Shown: positions 1 through 8,105 of the stretch, piece by piece
Layout of the letters: each line of letters begins with the position of its first letter
Position numbering within the stretch: the first letter of the stretch is position 1
Assembly: GCF_039941195.1 (NCBI RefSeq)
Contig: NZ_JBDVFA010000106.1
Location: forward strand, 1 to 64,000
Reading direction: 5' to 3'
Length of the DNA: 64,000 nt
Source: Aurantibacter_A sp039941195
Lineage (GTDB): Bacteria > Bacteroidota > Bacteroidia > Flavobacteriales > Flavobacteriaceae
Position numbers and translations under genes: made by a program
The notes under the pieces: model-generated
The model's input: only the letters and a program-made list of their open reading frames with translations
What the model was told of the DNA's origin: nothing
The model's database searches: none

Positions 1-1590
1 CAATTCAATACGATCATCAACAGACATGTACCAAGCGGAAAGTTTATTTCTTAGCAACCAATTTTCATCCGTAGTCCAGAAATCTTTTTTCAGATGTAAA
101 AATCCTGAATAACCCCGTTCTGGATTAATTTGGTCATTGCCCTGCACATCGTGATTAACATCAACAAAATAGGTGAACAATTCATCATAATTTGGGTTTC
201 TAGGTGCAGAACCTAAAACCGCTCGTAATTGAAAACCATTTTTAAAAAGATATCGAGAACTTAACGAAAATGCCGATTGCACATCAAATTTCGAAGAGAA
301 CATTACCCGTATACCAGGACGTAAAGAAATTTTTTCTGAAAGCGAATACTCTGCCGAAGTAAAAACATCATAGTTTTCTATTCGCCTTTTAATATTGTCA
401 GTTTCAAAATCACCCGCCAAGGACGATGAGTACCCATCAATACTACTTATCTCGTATCCTAATTGATAGTTAGACCAATTATTAGTAAATAAATTGTTTA
501 ATGTACCACGAGAATACAAACCTTTACGAGATTCATATTCAAAAAATTCATTATCAAACTCTTCTTGAGTCTTTATTCGATAATTATAAGTTTCTACATT
601 TCTTTTCTGTTGTTGATATGAAAAAGATACGTCGTAGTTGGCAGTTTTAAATAGATTACCTGTAAGATTAAAATGATGATTAAATCTTTCTGAGGTAAAT
701 ATTTCATCAGAAGCTGTCGGATTTGTTGTCTGAGTTGCAGAATTTAAATTGGTACGCACCACTGAATCATACCTAGACACCCTTTCATCAAAATATTCTA
801 ACCTGTAAAAAGCACTCGTCTTTTCAGTATTAAATCGAATTAATGCTTTAGCATTATTTTGCAATTTAGGAAGCCATTCATAGCCGCGGTTGCCATCGTT
901 AAATTCATAATTTTGTCCTTCCCTATCTCCAAAATGACCTGCAAAATCATTTCGTGTATAGGTACCATTTATGTACCAGTTATTAGAAAAATTATGCCCA
1001 ACTTTTAAGGATTGTATATGACGCCCCTGATCAAAAAGTCCGTATTCATTACTTATGGTCTCTTCTTGTAAATAAGGCGTTATTTGCCATTTATATTTTG
1101 AAGATTTTTTAGTAATAATATTTATAATACCTGAAACAGCATTAGAACCATATTGCACCCCCATAGAGCCTTCTACTATTTCAACTTGCTCAACATCATC
1201 CAGATTTAATTGTGTTAAATCGGTATTGTTACCGAGACCTTCATCATTAATAAGGGGAATATTATCAACTAATATTTTAAAGTATTGCGAATCAAGACCA
1301 AATAACTGTACCCCGCTTTTTCCACTTGATGCATTAGGTATAATGTTTATGTTTAAAGTTTGATTTAATACATCGGCTAAATTATTTGCAGCCAAATTAT
1401 CAATCACAGTTCTTGGTATCACTTTAACTTGAAAAACTGCTTTATCTACACTTTGTTTACTGTACTGCCCTGTAACAACAACCTCCTTTAAATTGGTTGT
1501 CTTTACTGAATCTTTGGATTCTTCCTGCTGCGCAATTACAACTTTGATAGAAAATAGAGCAAATACAATAAGTATGTATCTAATAAACAT
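1..1590 (-). CDS. TonB-dependent outer-membrane receptor (3' end beyond window)
   Basis: Outer-membrane gated barrel that imports a large ligand using TonB energy. The minus frame is open from an ATG at 1590 to the left edge (530 codons seen), so the C-terminal barrel is missing; family members are usually 650-900 aa. A signal peptide (MFIRYILIVFALFSIKVVIAQ) is followed by a TonB box (LKEVVVTGQY, about residues 36-45) and a plug domain with the typical LADVLN, GLDSQYFKILVDNIPL and VEIVEGSMGVQYGSNAVSG stretches (about 70-165), then aromatic-rich strands. There is no N-terminal carboxypeptidase-like domain, unlike SusC proteins, which fits a siderophore/heme/metal type rather than a glycan type. 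It diverges from the DUF6607 gene and shares a Fur-like box with it. Ligand unknown. The plug and TonB box make the family call strong. Confidence 0.93.
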   Translation of the reverse strand, partial: MFIRYILIVFALFSIKVVIAQQEESKDSVKTTNLKEVVVTGQYSKQSVDKAVFQVKVIPRTVIDNLAANNLADVLNQTLNINIIPNASSGKSGVQLFGLDSQYFKILVDNIPLINDEGLGNNTDLTQLNLDDVEQVEIVEGSMGVQYGSNAVSGIINIITKKSSKYKWQITPYLQEETISNEYGLFDQGRHIQSLKVGHNFSNNWYINGTYTRNDFAGHFGDREGQNYEFNDGNRGYEWLPKLQNNAKALIRFNTEKTSAFYRLEYFDERVSRYDSVVRTNLNSATQTTNPTASDEIFTSERFNHHFNLTGNLFKTANYDVSFSYQQQKRNVETYNYRIKTQEEFDNEFFEYESRKGLYSRGTLNNLFTNNWSNYQLGYEISSIDGYSSSLAGDFETDNIKRRIENYDVFTSAEYSLSEKISLRPGIRVMFSSKFDVQSAFSLSSRYLFKNGFQLRAVLGSAPRNPNYDELFTYFVDVNHDVQGNDQINPERGYSGFLHLKKDFWTTDENWLLRNKLSAWYMSVDDRIEL

Positions 1591-1598
1591 GAATATTG

Positions 1599-1615
1599 TT
1601 TAGAATGATTCTTAA
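1599..1615. promoter_or_regulatory. Fur/PerR-like 8-1-8 inverted repeat in divergent promoter
   Basis: TTTAGAATGATTCTTAA is an inverted repeat with 7 of 8 pairs matching around a central G; the core AGAAT-N-ATTCT is perfect. The layout resembles the 7-1-7 inverted repeats bound by Fur/PerR-family regulators. It begins just downstream of the predicted start of the receptor transcript and lies about 50 nt upstream of the DUF6607 promoter, so one bound dimer could repress the receptor and perhaps both directions. Identification as an iron box is inferred from shape and context; the regulator gene is not in the window. Confidence 0.5.
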
Positions 1616-1622
1616 TAATATT

Positions 1623-1630
1623 CAAATATA
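1623..1630 (-). promoter_or_regulatory. -7 element for the TonB receptor (TATATTTG)
   Basis: On the minus strand this reads TATATTTG, a full match to the Bacteroidota -7 consensus TAnnTTTG, 33 nt upstream of the receptor ATG. No good -33 TTG at 19 nt spacing is seen. Transcription would start around 1617, immediately before the Fur-like inverted repeat. Confidence 0.6.
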
Positions 1631-1663
1631 TACCTAATTTTTATTCAATCTAAATAAAAATAC

Positions 1664-1671
1664 TATTTTTG
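1664..1671 (+). promoter_or_regulatory. -7 element for the DUF6607 gene (TATTTTTG)
   Basis: TATTTTTG matches TAnnTTTG and lies 40 nt before the ATG at 1711. It overlaps the upstream in-frame start at 1669, which is an argument for the 1711 start. Confidence 0.6.
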
Positions 1672-1710
1672 TTTAATAATAAATTCATTCAAACTTTTAA
1701 ATTATTAGTA

Positions 1711-2637
1711 ATGAGAAAATTGACTCTATTAGTAATGTTGTTTTTCGCCATAGCAACATTTGGTCAACTAGAGACCACTAAAAAACAACAGGATATTGCA
1801 GCTATAAAAGCAATGTGCGGGTGTTATGAGGTAACTTTTAAATACACTGAAACCTTTGCTCCCGAAATTGATTATGAAAAACATTTGGATTATACCTCTG
1901 GAGCATTAGAATGGGCTGAATTAATTGAAGACAGCAACAATAAACTATCCATTCAACATTTATTATTGGTACGCGATACCATGGTAATAAAACATTGGCG
2001 CCAAGATTGGGAATATGAAAACCAAGAAGTTTTCTATTACGACAAAGACAACAATTGGAAGTTTTCTACCTTACCTAAAGAAAGTGTTGAAGGACAATGG
2101 ACGCAAAAAGTATTTCAGGTAGATGATAGTCCAAGATATTCCGGTTCTGCAACATGGATTCATGCCGATGGTAAGCATTATTGGGAAAATAAAACAGATT
2201 CACCGTTACCAAGACGAGAGTATACCAAACGAAAAGATTATAATGTTATGAAACGTGGTAATCGGCAAGAAATAACTTCTACTGGCTGGGTGCACGAACA
2301 GGATAATGATAAAATTATACGCGAAGACAATCAAGAAGATGTGCTATTAGCTCAAGAAAAAGGATATAATGTTTACACTAAGGTTGCTGATGAAAAATGT
2401 AAGCCTGCAAAAGATTGGTGGGTGAGCAACAACAAATTCTGGGGTAAAGTTAGAAATTCATGGGATAATGTATACGACAGAACTGGAGATTTAACTTTAT
2501 TAAAATCGGTTGACAAAGAACCGTTGTTTATGCATTTTTACAAACTAGAAAAAGAAAACGCAAAGCCACGTGAAATAAATAAATTAATTAAAAATTTCGT
2601 TGCTGATAAATCCGTTTCTAATGTTAAAAGTAAATAG
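1711..2637 (+). CDS. DUF6607 family secreted protein
   Basis: Exported protein of 308 aa with no assigned reaction. The start at 1711 is chosen because it opens directly on a signal peptide (MRKLTLLVMLFFAIATFGQ) and because the earlier start at 1669 overlaps the predicted -7 element. The mature part opens with QQDIAAIKAMCGCYEVTFKYTETF, a stretch I associate with the DUF6607 family; it is rich in Trp, Tyr and acidic residues and holds few Cys (MCGCYE pair and a later KCKP). It is first in a tight set with the FMN-binding gene (17-bp overlap) and the Cys-protein gene, and diverges from the TonB receptor across the Fur-like box, so a role in uptake or handling of the receptor's ligand is likely but unproven. 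The family name is from memory. Confidence 0.75.
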   Translation: MRKLTLLVMLFFAIATFGQLETTKKQQDIAAIKAMCGCYEVTFKYTETFAPEIDYEKHLDYTSGALEWAELIEDSNNKLSIQHLLLVRDTMVIKHWRQDWEYENQEVFYYDKDNNWKFSTLPKESVEGQWTQKVFQVDDSPRYSGSATWIHADGKHYWENKTDSPLPRREYTKRKDYNVMKRGNRQEITSTGWVHEQDNDKIIREDNQEDVLLAQEKGYNVYTKVADEKCKPAKDWWVSNNKFWGKVRNSWDNVYDRTGDLTLLKSVDKEPLFMHFYKLEKENAKPREINKLIKNFVADKSVSNVKSK

Positions 2638-3181
2638 AAAACTATCCATTTTAGGGTTGCTAATTATAGCAACCCTTTTAATCTCTTTTTCTATAAAGGA
2701 GATTGACCCAAGATTGCAAAAAAAGATTGACACTGCAATTTTAGCTACCTATGAAGTAGAAAGTAAAGTTTTAAAAAATGTAATTATTCCTGCAGAAATT
2801 AATGATGAAACACCAGCTAGCTTACTAGAAAATAGTTTTTTCGAAATCTACAGTAATGAAATAAAAATTGGCTATTTGTATTTAGGCGAAGCGCCTAGTA
2901 TGAAGAGAAAATTTGACTACATCGTACTTTTTAATACTGATTTGACCATCAAAAAATCTAAAGTATTAATCTATAGAGAGGATCATGGAAAACAAATAGG
3001 AAGCCAGCGGTGGCTTAAACAATTTATTGGTTTATCTACTGACGACCAACCTACTTATGGTGAATCTATTGATGCTATTTCTGGTGCTACTATTTCTGCA
3101 TCAAGTATGACGAAAGCTATGGCCAATGTTCTAAAAAGCGTTAAAATTTTAAAAGAAAAACAAGTTTTAAAAATAGAATAA
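2621..3181 (+). CDS. Membrane-anchored FMN-binding domain protein
   Basis: Predicted envelope electron carrier with a covalently bound FMN. The 186-aa protein has one N-terminal hydrophobic segment (residues 7-24) and a C-terminal domain ending in DAISGATISASSM; SGAT at residues 154-157 matches the flavinylation motif of RnfG/NqrC-type domains, with T157 the expected FMN-phosphoester residue added by ApbE. I place the start at ATG 2621, inside the end of the DUF6607 gene, rather than at an upstream TTG at 2600. Overlap implies translational coupling. No Rnf/Nqr partners are nearby, so the redox partner is unknown; ferric or quinone reduction linked to the adjacent receptor is my inference. 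Confidence 0.85.
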   Translation: MLKVNRKLSILGLLIIATLLISFSIKEIDPRLQKKIDTAILATYEVESKVLKNVIIPAEINDETPASLLENSFFEIYSNEIKIGYLYLGEAPSMKRKFDYIVLFNTDLTIKKSKVLIYREDHGKQIGSQRWLKQFIGLSTDDQPTYGESIDAISGATISASSMTKAMANVLKSVKILKEKQVLKIE

Positions 3182-3182
3182 A

Positions 3183-3539
3183 ATGCAGGACATCAATACT
3201 ATTTATCACAATGGATTAGGAGTTGCTTTTCAATGGAAAAACAATCCTAATGATGATAATAAAAAAGTTCAGATAGTTTTTCGGGATACTGGTCTATTAC
3301 TTACCAGAGAACAATTATCAAAATTCTCAAAAAATATTAACTTCACGAGAGAAAATAGTTCTCTCTGTAAAGATTGTGCGGAAAAAGAATCGTGTAGAGT
3401 ACTTCTTGTGGAATCTCCAATACCATCGGTAACATTTGCCCTTAATGCTAGAGAACTAAATGAAATTCAAGATTTAGTAGACGGCACTTTATTTCAATTA
3501 GATCTAGATATTTATGTAAATAAAATGTGCGGACAATAA
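3183..3539 (+). CDS. Small cytoplasmic protein with CxxC-x5-C motif
   Basis: Uncharacterised 118-aa protein without signal peptide or membrane span. Four Cys are present: C62, C65 and C71 in a CxxC-x5-C cluster and C116 near the C-terminus; together they could bind a metal ion or small Fe-S cluster. The rest reads as a compact alpha/beta fold (KVQIVFRDTGLLLTREQLSKF, then SVTFALNARELNEIQDLVD). The ATG at 3183 follows the FMN gene stop by one base, so it is the third gene of the operon started at 1711. In this setting a metal-sensing or metal-handling role is plausible but only inferred. I do not recognise a named family. Confidence 0.6.
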   Translation: MQDINTIYHNGLGVAFQWKNNPNDDNKKVQIVFRDTGLLLTREQLSKFSKNINFTRENSSLCKDCAEKESCRVLLVESPIPSVTFALNARELNEIQDLVDGTLFQLDLDIYVNKMCGQ

Positions 3540-3540
3540 A

Positions 3541-4725
3541 TCATTTACTAATTCTATTTTCAAGAACAAAAACTCCATTCTTGCTTGCTATTACAATATC
3601 CGGTTTTTCATCCTTGTTCATATCAGCAATAGCAATGTTTAATCCCGCTCCTGAATCGGCATCAATAAAATGTTCCTTATAATACGGTACAGTTTTAGGA
3701 GTGAATTCTGTCCAGAAAAGTATAGGTGCGTCTTCATCACCAGGATCATTACCGTTATGAGCAAGAAATCTTTTCCCAGTTACAAAATCTTTGTTACCAT
3801 CGCCATTTAAATCTACCATAATGGAGGAATGTGTTTGGGTCGTAGTTTCACTAATTAAATGGGTTTCAAAACTATTTCCACGCTTTTCATGCCACCAAAC
3901 ACCTAATTTATGAGCAGAGGCACTTACCACGTCATTGGCGCCGTCTCCATTTACATCTAAAATTTGCATGTGCGAACAAGGTTCACTAATTGGTGTTGCA
4001 TGAAATTTCCAATCACCTGACTTCCTATCTATTTTCCCTTCAAACCAACCGTCTGCAATAACTACATCATCAGCACCATCATTGTTAATATCTCCATAAC
4101 CTATACCGTGAGAAAAACGCTCGGTACCAGGAACATTTTTGGTGCTTAATGCAAATCTGCTCCATTCAGTTTCTCCATTTTTTAAAGGTGCCTGTAACCA
4201 AACTATTTGTTTTTCATCAACATCTCCACAAAGAATATCTAGTCTGCCATCTCCATCAATATCTATAAATGCTGGTGACTCATTGGCAATGCCCACTCCA
4301 TTAGCAATAATATGTTTTTTCCAAACTTCCGTTTTGTTCATAGGGTTCTTAAGCCAAATGGCTGGGGTGCCCGGATAACCAATAATAATCACATCTTCCC
4401 AACCATCCAAATCAACATCCATGGTCATATTCAAAAAAGACTCGCAATATTCTTCTCGAGGATTATACCGGCGTGATGGAGCCATTTCATGTCTTACCCA
4501 ATACGGTGCCTCAAACCAATAATAACCTGCAATAACATCTGTTAAACCATCTCTATTTAGATCGGCAGCTGCCACCCCTTCCGAAATAAAATCTCTAGTA
4601 ATCACCGTTTTTCTAAAATCTGTAGATGTCTCTGATTGTCCGTAAGAAAATGAGAAACAACAGCACATTAAAAAGACCACAATTAAATAAGGATTTATAA
4701 AATTCATTTTCATATTCACGTACAT
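3541..4725 (-). CDS. Secreted FG-GAP/VCBS-repeat beta-propeller
   Basis: Exported protein of up to 394 aa with a signal peptide ending in FSFSYGQ (ATGs at 4725, 4713 and 4707 would all keep it). Seven evenly spaced Ca-binding loops of the form DxNxDGxxD can be counted (DLNRDGLTD, DVDLDGWED, DIDGDGRLD, DINNDGADD, DVNGDGAND, DLNGDGNKD, DMNKDEKPD), which predicts a seven-bladed propeller of the FG-GAP type. No catalytic motif is seen, so it may bind a carbohydrate or protein, or carry an unrecognised activity. The gene stands alone and faces the Cys-protein gene, one base apart. A second seven-repeat protein lies at 54549-55757. Confidence 0.88.
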   Translation of the reverse strand: MYVNMKMNFINPYLIVVFLMCCCFSFSYGQSETSTDFRKTVITRDFISEGVAAADLNRDGLTDVIAGYYWFEAPYWVRHEMAPSRRYNPREEYCESFLNMTMDVDLDGWEDVIIIGYPGTPAIWLKNPMNKTEVWKKHIIANGVGIANESPAFIDIDGDGRLDILCGDVDEKQIVWLQAPLKNGETEWSRFALSTKNVPGTERFSHGIGYGDINNDGADDVVIADGWFEGKIDRKSGDWKFHATPISEPCSHMQILDVNGDGANDVVSASAHKLGVWWHEKRGNSFETHLISETTTQTHSSIMVDLNGDGNKDFVTGKRFLAHNGNDPGDEDAPILFWTEFTPKTVPYYKEHFIDADSGAGLNIAIADMNKDEKPDIVIASKNGVFVLENRISK

Positions 4726-4896
4726 AATTAATTTTAAATCCCGTAAATAGAATAGTTCTTTAGCAGCAATAACTTAACTAGTTTAAAATTTTATTACCTG
4801 ATAAACTAAAAATAAAAAAATATATAAAGGAAGACTTTAATAATTGTATATTCTTTTTAGTCTAAATCTGTAGAATTAATCAACATACACTGATGA

Positions 4897-5766
4897 CTAG
4901 TCATGATACTTAGAAAAAAGCTCCGTAGCCTTATTGAAAGCCGCTTCAAAAACCATCCAATTAACACCTGTATCTACTTTTTTTGTTGTAAAAAAAGAGA
5001 GCATATTTTCTGTTGGCATATTCCCTGTCAATTCATCTTTAGCCATAGGGCAACCTCCAAAACCTTGAATGGCACCATCGAATCTATGACAACCTGAATT
5101 ATAAGCAGCATCAACCTTCTCCATCCATTTGGAAGGTGTAGTATGTAAATGTGCTCCAAATTCGACTTCTGGAAATTTAGGAATCAAATTTGAAAAAAGG
5201 TATGCTATAGTTTCTGGAGTTGAAGAACCGATAGTATCTGACAAGGACAATATCTTAGCACCCATCGCTGCTAATTTCTCAGTCCACTCGCCTACTACAT
5301 TAACATTCCAAGGGTCACCATATGGATTTCCAAACCCCATAGATATATAGGTAATAACTTCTTTGTTAGCTGCAGTGGCAATATTCAAAATTTCCTGTAA
5401 AGTCTCCACAGATTGTGCTATAGTTTTATGGGTATTACGCATTTGAAAATTCTCAGAAATTGAAAAAGGGAATCCTAAATAATCTACTTGTTCATGTACT
5501 ACAGCTTCTTTCGCTCCTCGTACATTAGCGACAATTACAGAAAACTTACTATTTGTTTCAGAAAAATCCAATTTCGATAGAACCGCTGAAGTATCTACCA
5601 TTTGAGGAATCGCTTTTGGCGACACAAAACTACCGATATCTATAGTGTCAAATCCACACTTTAGTAACGATTGCAGATAAACTACTTTCGCTTCTGTAGG
5701 CATAAATGTCTTAATGCCTTGCATGGCATCTCTTGGACATTCTATGATTTTAACTTTGTTTGACAT
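4897..5766 (-). CDS. Hydroxymethylglutaryl-CoA lyase
   Basis: Cleaves HMG-CoA to acetoacetate and acetyl-CoA, the last step of leucine breakdown. The 289-aa TIM barrel shows the HMGL-like signatures: the N-terminal metal/substrate motif ECPRDAMQ (R12, D13; most relatives have RDGLQ), metal ligands H206 and H208 in AHLHTTP, and the catalytic loop GFGGCP with C239, followed by the family-typical AKDELTGNMPTE. No other leucine-degradation gene is adjacent. A TAATTTTG -7 element lies upstream. Length is near that of bacterial homologues. Confidence high. Confidence 0.92.
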   Translation of the reverse strand: MSNKVKIIECPRDAMQGIKTFMPTEAKVVYLQSLLKCGFDTIDIGSFVSPKAIPQMVDTSAVLSKLDFSETNSKFSVIVANVRGAKEAVVHEQVDYLGFPFSISENFQMRNTHKTIAQSVETLQEILNIATAANKEVITYISMGFGNPYGDPWNVNVVGEWTEKLAAMGAKILSLSDTIGSSTPETIAYLFSNLIPKFPEVEFGAHLHTTPSKWMEKVDAAYNSGCHRFDGAIQGFGGCPMAKDELTGNMPTENMLSFFTTKKVDTGVNWMVFEAAFNKATELFSKYHD

Positions 5767-5810
5767 CTTTATTTATGCAATTGTTTCAGTTTTTAATAAA
5801 AGCTATCAAA

Positions 5811-5818
5811 CAAAATTA
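5811..5818 (-). promoter_or_regulatory. -7 element for HMG-CoA lyase (TAATTTTG)
   Basis: Minus-strand TAATTTTG matches TAnnTTTG, 45 nt upstream of the ATG at 5766. No -33 TTG at standard spacing. Confidence 0.5.
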
Positions 5819-5821
5819 ACA

Positions 5822-6445
5822 CTATTTGTCTGATAACAGTATGTAAACGCCTATAGCAATAAATACGTATATCTGCAGCCATTTTAATATCCTACCAACA
5901 TTAGCATTATCTTTTATATACTTTGCTAAAGATGCTGCTAAAATTGCAATGCAACTAAAAATAATTGTTGAAACAAACATAAAAAGAAACCCTAGCGTAT
6001 AAAACTGAATTACTGTACTTATAGAATTACTAAATAAAAAACTAGGAAAAAAAGCCAAGAAGAATATTGCAACTTTTGGATTCAACACATTCATGATAAA
6101 TCCTTGCTTAAATAATTGAAACATTCCTTTTTCCGAAACACTATTATTTAAATCAATAGTAGCACTATTTTGATATACTTGATATGCCAAATAAAACAAG
6201 TATAATGCCCCTAATAATTTAATAATGAAAAATACTGTGTCATTTGCTTTAATTATTGCTGAAACACCAAAAGCTAATAAAGTAGTATGAACCAAACAAC
6301 CGGTAATTAGGCCGGCAACAGTTGCCAATCCAGATTTTCTACCATTAGCAATACTTTGCAAGAGCACATAAATATTATCAGGACCAGGTGAAATGGCTAA
6401 AGCTGCAGTAGCAAGAACAAAACCTAGTAAAATTTCAAAATTCAT
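5822..6445 (-). CDS. LysE/RhtB-family amino-acid exporter
   Basis: Inner-membrane exporter of amino acids or related small metabolites. The 207-aa protein has about six hydrophobic segments and the family signature SPGPDNIYVLLQSIANGRKSG (about residues 19-39) followed by GLITGCLVHT, plus the conserved LNPKVAIFFLAFFP stretch near residue 125. It ends close to the HMG-CoA lyase promoter and points the same way, so the two may be partly co-transcribed. The substrate cannot be told from sequence. Confidence 0.92.
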   Translation of the reverse strand: MNFEILLGFVLATAALAISPGPDNIYVLLQSIANGRKSGLATVAGLITGCLVHTTLLAFGVSAIIKANDTVFFIIKLLGALYLFYLAYQVYQNSATIDLNNSVSEKGMFQLFKQGFIMNVLNPKVAIFFLAFFPSFLFSNSISTVIQFYTLGFLFMFVSTIIFSCIAILAASLAKYIKDNANVGRILKWLQIYVFIAIGVYILLSDK

Positions 6446-6526
6446 TCTCTTATTTAAAAAATTGAAAAATACGAATTACTTTTTCGAAATTTTATTTTCT
6501 TTATCTTTCAACTAAAATAAATACAA

Positions 6527-6958
6527 ATGAAAAAATATGGTTTCTCTGTTGTCTTAATGTTGGGAATATTAGCTTGTGGATTTACTCCTAAAGACGAAAC
6601 AAAAAAAGAAGATAAAAAAGTAATAATGGAAACAATTAAAACTGAAGATAGTGTATTAAGACACGTCGTACTTTTTAAATTTAAGGATGATACTAGTCCA
6701 GAAAGCATAAAAGAAGTTGTTGATGCTTTTTCCGCACTGCCCTCGAAAATCCCTGAAATTATTGATTATGAATGGGGAATAAATAATAGTCCGGAAGGAT
6801 TAAATAAAGGTTTGACACATGGCTTCTTATTGACTTTTAAATCTGAGGCAGGCCGTGATGTTTATTTACCTCATCCAGCACATAAAGCTTTTGGTGAAGT
6901 ATTAGGCCCTCATTTAGATGACGTTACAGTATTCGACTATTGGAGTAATACTAACTAG
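6527..6958 (+). CDS. Dabb-domain lipoprotein
   Basis: The 143-aa product opens with a lipoprotein signal peptide (MKKYGFSVVLMLGILACG; lipobox ILAC, Cys at residue 17) and a charged linker, then a stress-responsive A/B-barrel (Dabb) domain: LRHVVLFKFKDDTSPESIKEVVDAFSALP through HPAHKAFGEVLGPHLDDVTVFDYW. Dabb proteins form dimeric alpha/beta barrels, and most are cytoplasmic; an exported lipid-anchored version is less usual. No ligand or enzyme activity can be assigned. The gene is monocistronic, closed by the bidirectional terminator shared with pyrD. Confidence 0.88.
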   Translation: MKKYGFSVVLMLGILACGFTPKDETKKEDKKVIMETIKTEDSVLRHVVLFKFKDDTSPESIKEVVDAFSALPSKIPEIIDYEWGINNSPEGLNKGLTHGFLLTFKSEAGRDVYLPHPAHKAFGEVLGPHLDDVTVFDYWSNTN

Positions 6959-6963
6959 TAATT

Positions 6964-7006
6964 AATAAGCGGTAGCTATAATAAATTGTTGCCGCTTATT
7001 TTTTTT
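6964..7006. terminator. Bidirectional terminator between Dabb gene and pyrD
   Basis: The arms AATAAGCGGTA and TGCCGCTTATT form an 11-bp stem with one mismatch and a 15-nt loop, followed by eight T on the plus strand and preceded by A-rich sequence. The pyrD stop codon lies inside the right arm, so one hairpin serves the convergent pair. Confidence 0.75.
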
Positions 7007-8033
7007 CAAGAATAGCTTTATTAATCTTTTTTACTAAGGCGGGACCTTCATAAACAAAGCCTGTCCATATTTGAATTAACGAAGCACCAGCTTCTAATTT
7101 TTCAATAGCGTCTTCCGCAGAATGGATTCCTCCCACTCCAATAATAGGAAAAGCTTTATTGCTTTTTTCGGACAAAAAACGAATCACTTCCGTACTCCTT
7201 TCAGTTAATGGCTTTCCACTTAATCCTCCTTTTTCTTCCGTTGAAATTAAATCAGATTTCAACCCTTCTCTAGAAATTGTTGTATTGGTTGCAATAACCC
7301 CTTCTATATTAGTTTCTTTAACAATTTCAATAATATCAAGTAATTGCTCATCTGTTAAGTCAGGAGCTATTTTTAATAATATTGGTTTACCGGTACCATT
7401 ATTTTTAATGGCACGCTTTTCATTTGCTATTTTTAACTCTTTTAATAAAGCTGTTAATGGTGCCTTATCTTGCAATGCTCTAAGTCCAGGAGTGTTTGGC
7501 GAACTAACATTTACAACAAAGTAATCTACATGATTAAAAAGTGCATCAAAGCAAATTAAATAATCTTTAGTTGCTTCATCATTTGGAGTAACCTTATTTT
7601 TACCAATATTTCCACCTATAAGAACCTTATGGGTTTTCTTAAGTTTTTCAACAGCCTCCAAAACACCCTCATTATTAAACCCCATTCGATTTATTATAGC
7701 CTGATCTGCCTTTAATCTAAAAAGTCGTTGTTTTGGATTACCGAGTTGAGCTTTGGGGGTTAATGTACCAATTTCTATAAAGCCAAATCCGAAATTAGAA
7801 AGTTCATTATACAGGGCTGCATTTTTATCAAAACCCGCAGCCAAACCAACCGGATTTTTAAATTTTAAACCGAATACTTCACGCTCTAAACGTTCGTCCT
7901 TTACTGAATAAATCGCCTTGAAAATTGAACCAAAACCTAAAGATGATAATACTTTTACAAGGTTAAAGGTTATATGATGTACACGTTCTGGGTCTAATAG
8001 AAAAAATAAAGGTCGAACAAAGGTTTTGTACAT
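6996..8033 (-). CDS. pyrD: Dihydroorotate dehydrogenase (quinone), class 2
   Basis: Oxidises dihydroorotate to orotate at the inner membrane using quinone, the fourth step of pyrimidine synthesis. The 345-aa protein has the amphipathic N-terminal extension that marks class 2 enzymes (YKTFVRPLFFLLDPERVHH), FMN-contacting NPVGLAAGFDKNA (60-72), RMGFNNEG (116-123), the active-site NVSSPNTPGLR (175-185) with Ser as catalytic base, ATNTTISR, and the phosphate-binding GVGGIHSAEDA near the C-terminus. It has its own TACTTTTG promoter. Confidence very high. Confidence 0.97.
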   Translation of the reverse strand: MYKTFVRPLFFLLDPERVHHITFNLVKVLSSLGFGSIFKAIYSVKDERLEREVFGLKFKNPVGLAAGFDKNAALYNELSNFGFGFIEIGTLTPKAQLGNPKQRLFRLKADQAIINRMGFNNEGVLEAVEKLKKTHKVLIGGNIGKNKVTPNDEATKDYLICFDALFNHVDYFVVNVSSPNTPGLRALQDKAPLTALLKELKIANEKRAIKNNGTGKPILLKIAPDLTDEQLLDIIEIVKETNIEGVIATNTTISREGLKSDLISTEEKGGLSGKPLTERSTEVIRFLSEKSNKAFPIIGVGGIHSAEDAIEKLEAGASLIQIWTGFVYEGPALVKKINKAILEKK

Positions 8034-8053
8034 AGTTAGCTCTAGTATTTACA

Positions 8054-8061
8054 CAAAAGTA
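8054..8061 (-). promoter_or_regulatory. -7 element for pyrD (TACTTTTG)
   Basis: Minus-strand TACTTTTG fits TAnnTTTG; it is 21 nt upstream of the pyrD ATG, giving a very short leader. Confidence 0.55.
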
Positions 8062-8105
8062 CAAACTAATAACTGCATTTATCACTTGTATGGATAGAAT
8101 TAAAT

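Noticed and set aside
1669..1710. A start at 1669 for the DUF6607 gene
   Set aside because: It would put 14 residues ahead of the signal peptide and overlaps the -7 element at 1664-1671.
4893..4904. ATGACTAGTCAT palindrome at the end of the HMG-CoA lyase gene
   Set aside because: It includes the stop codon and is a 12-bp palindrome that would be expected by chance in a window this long.
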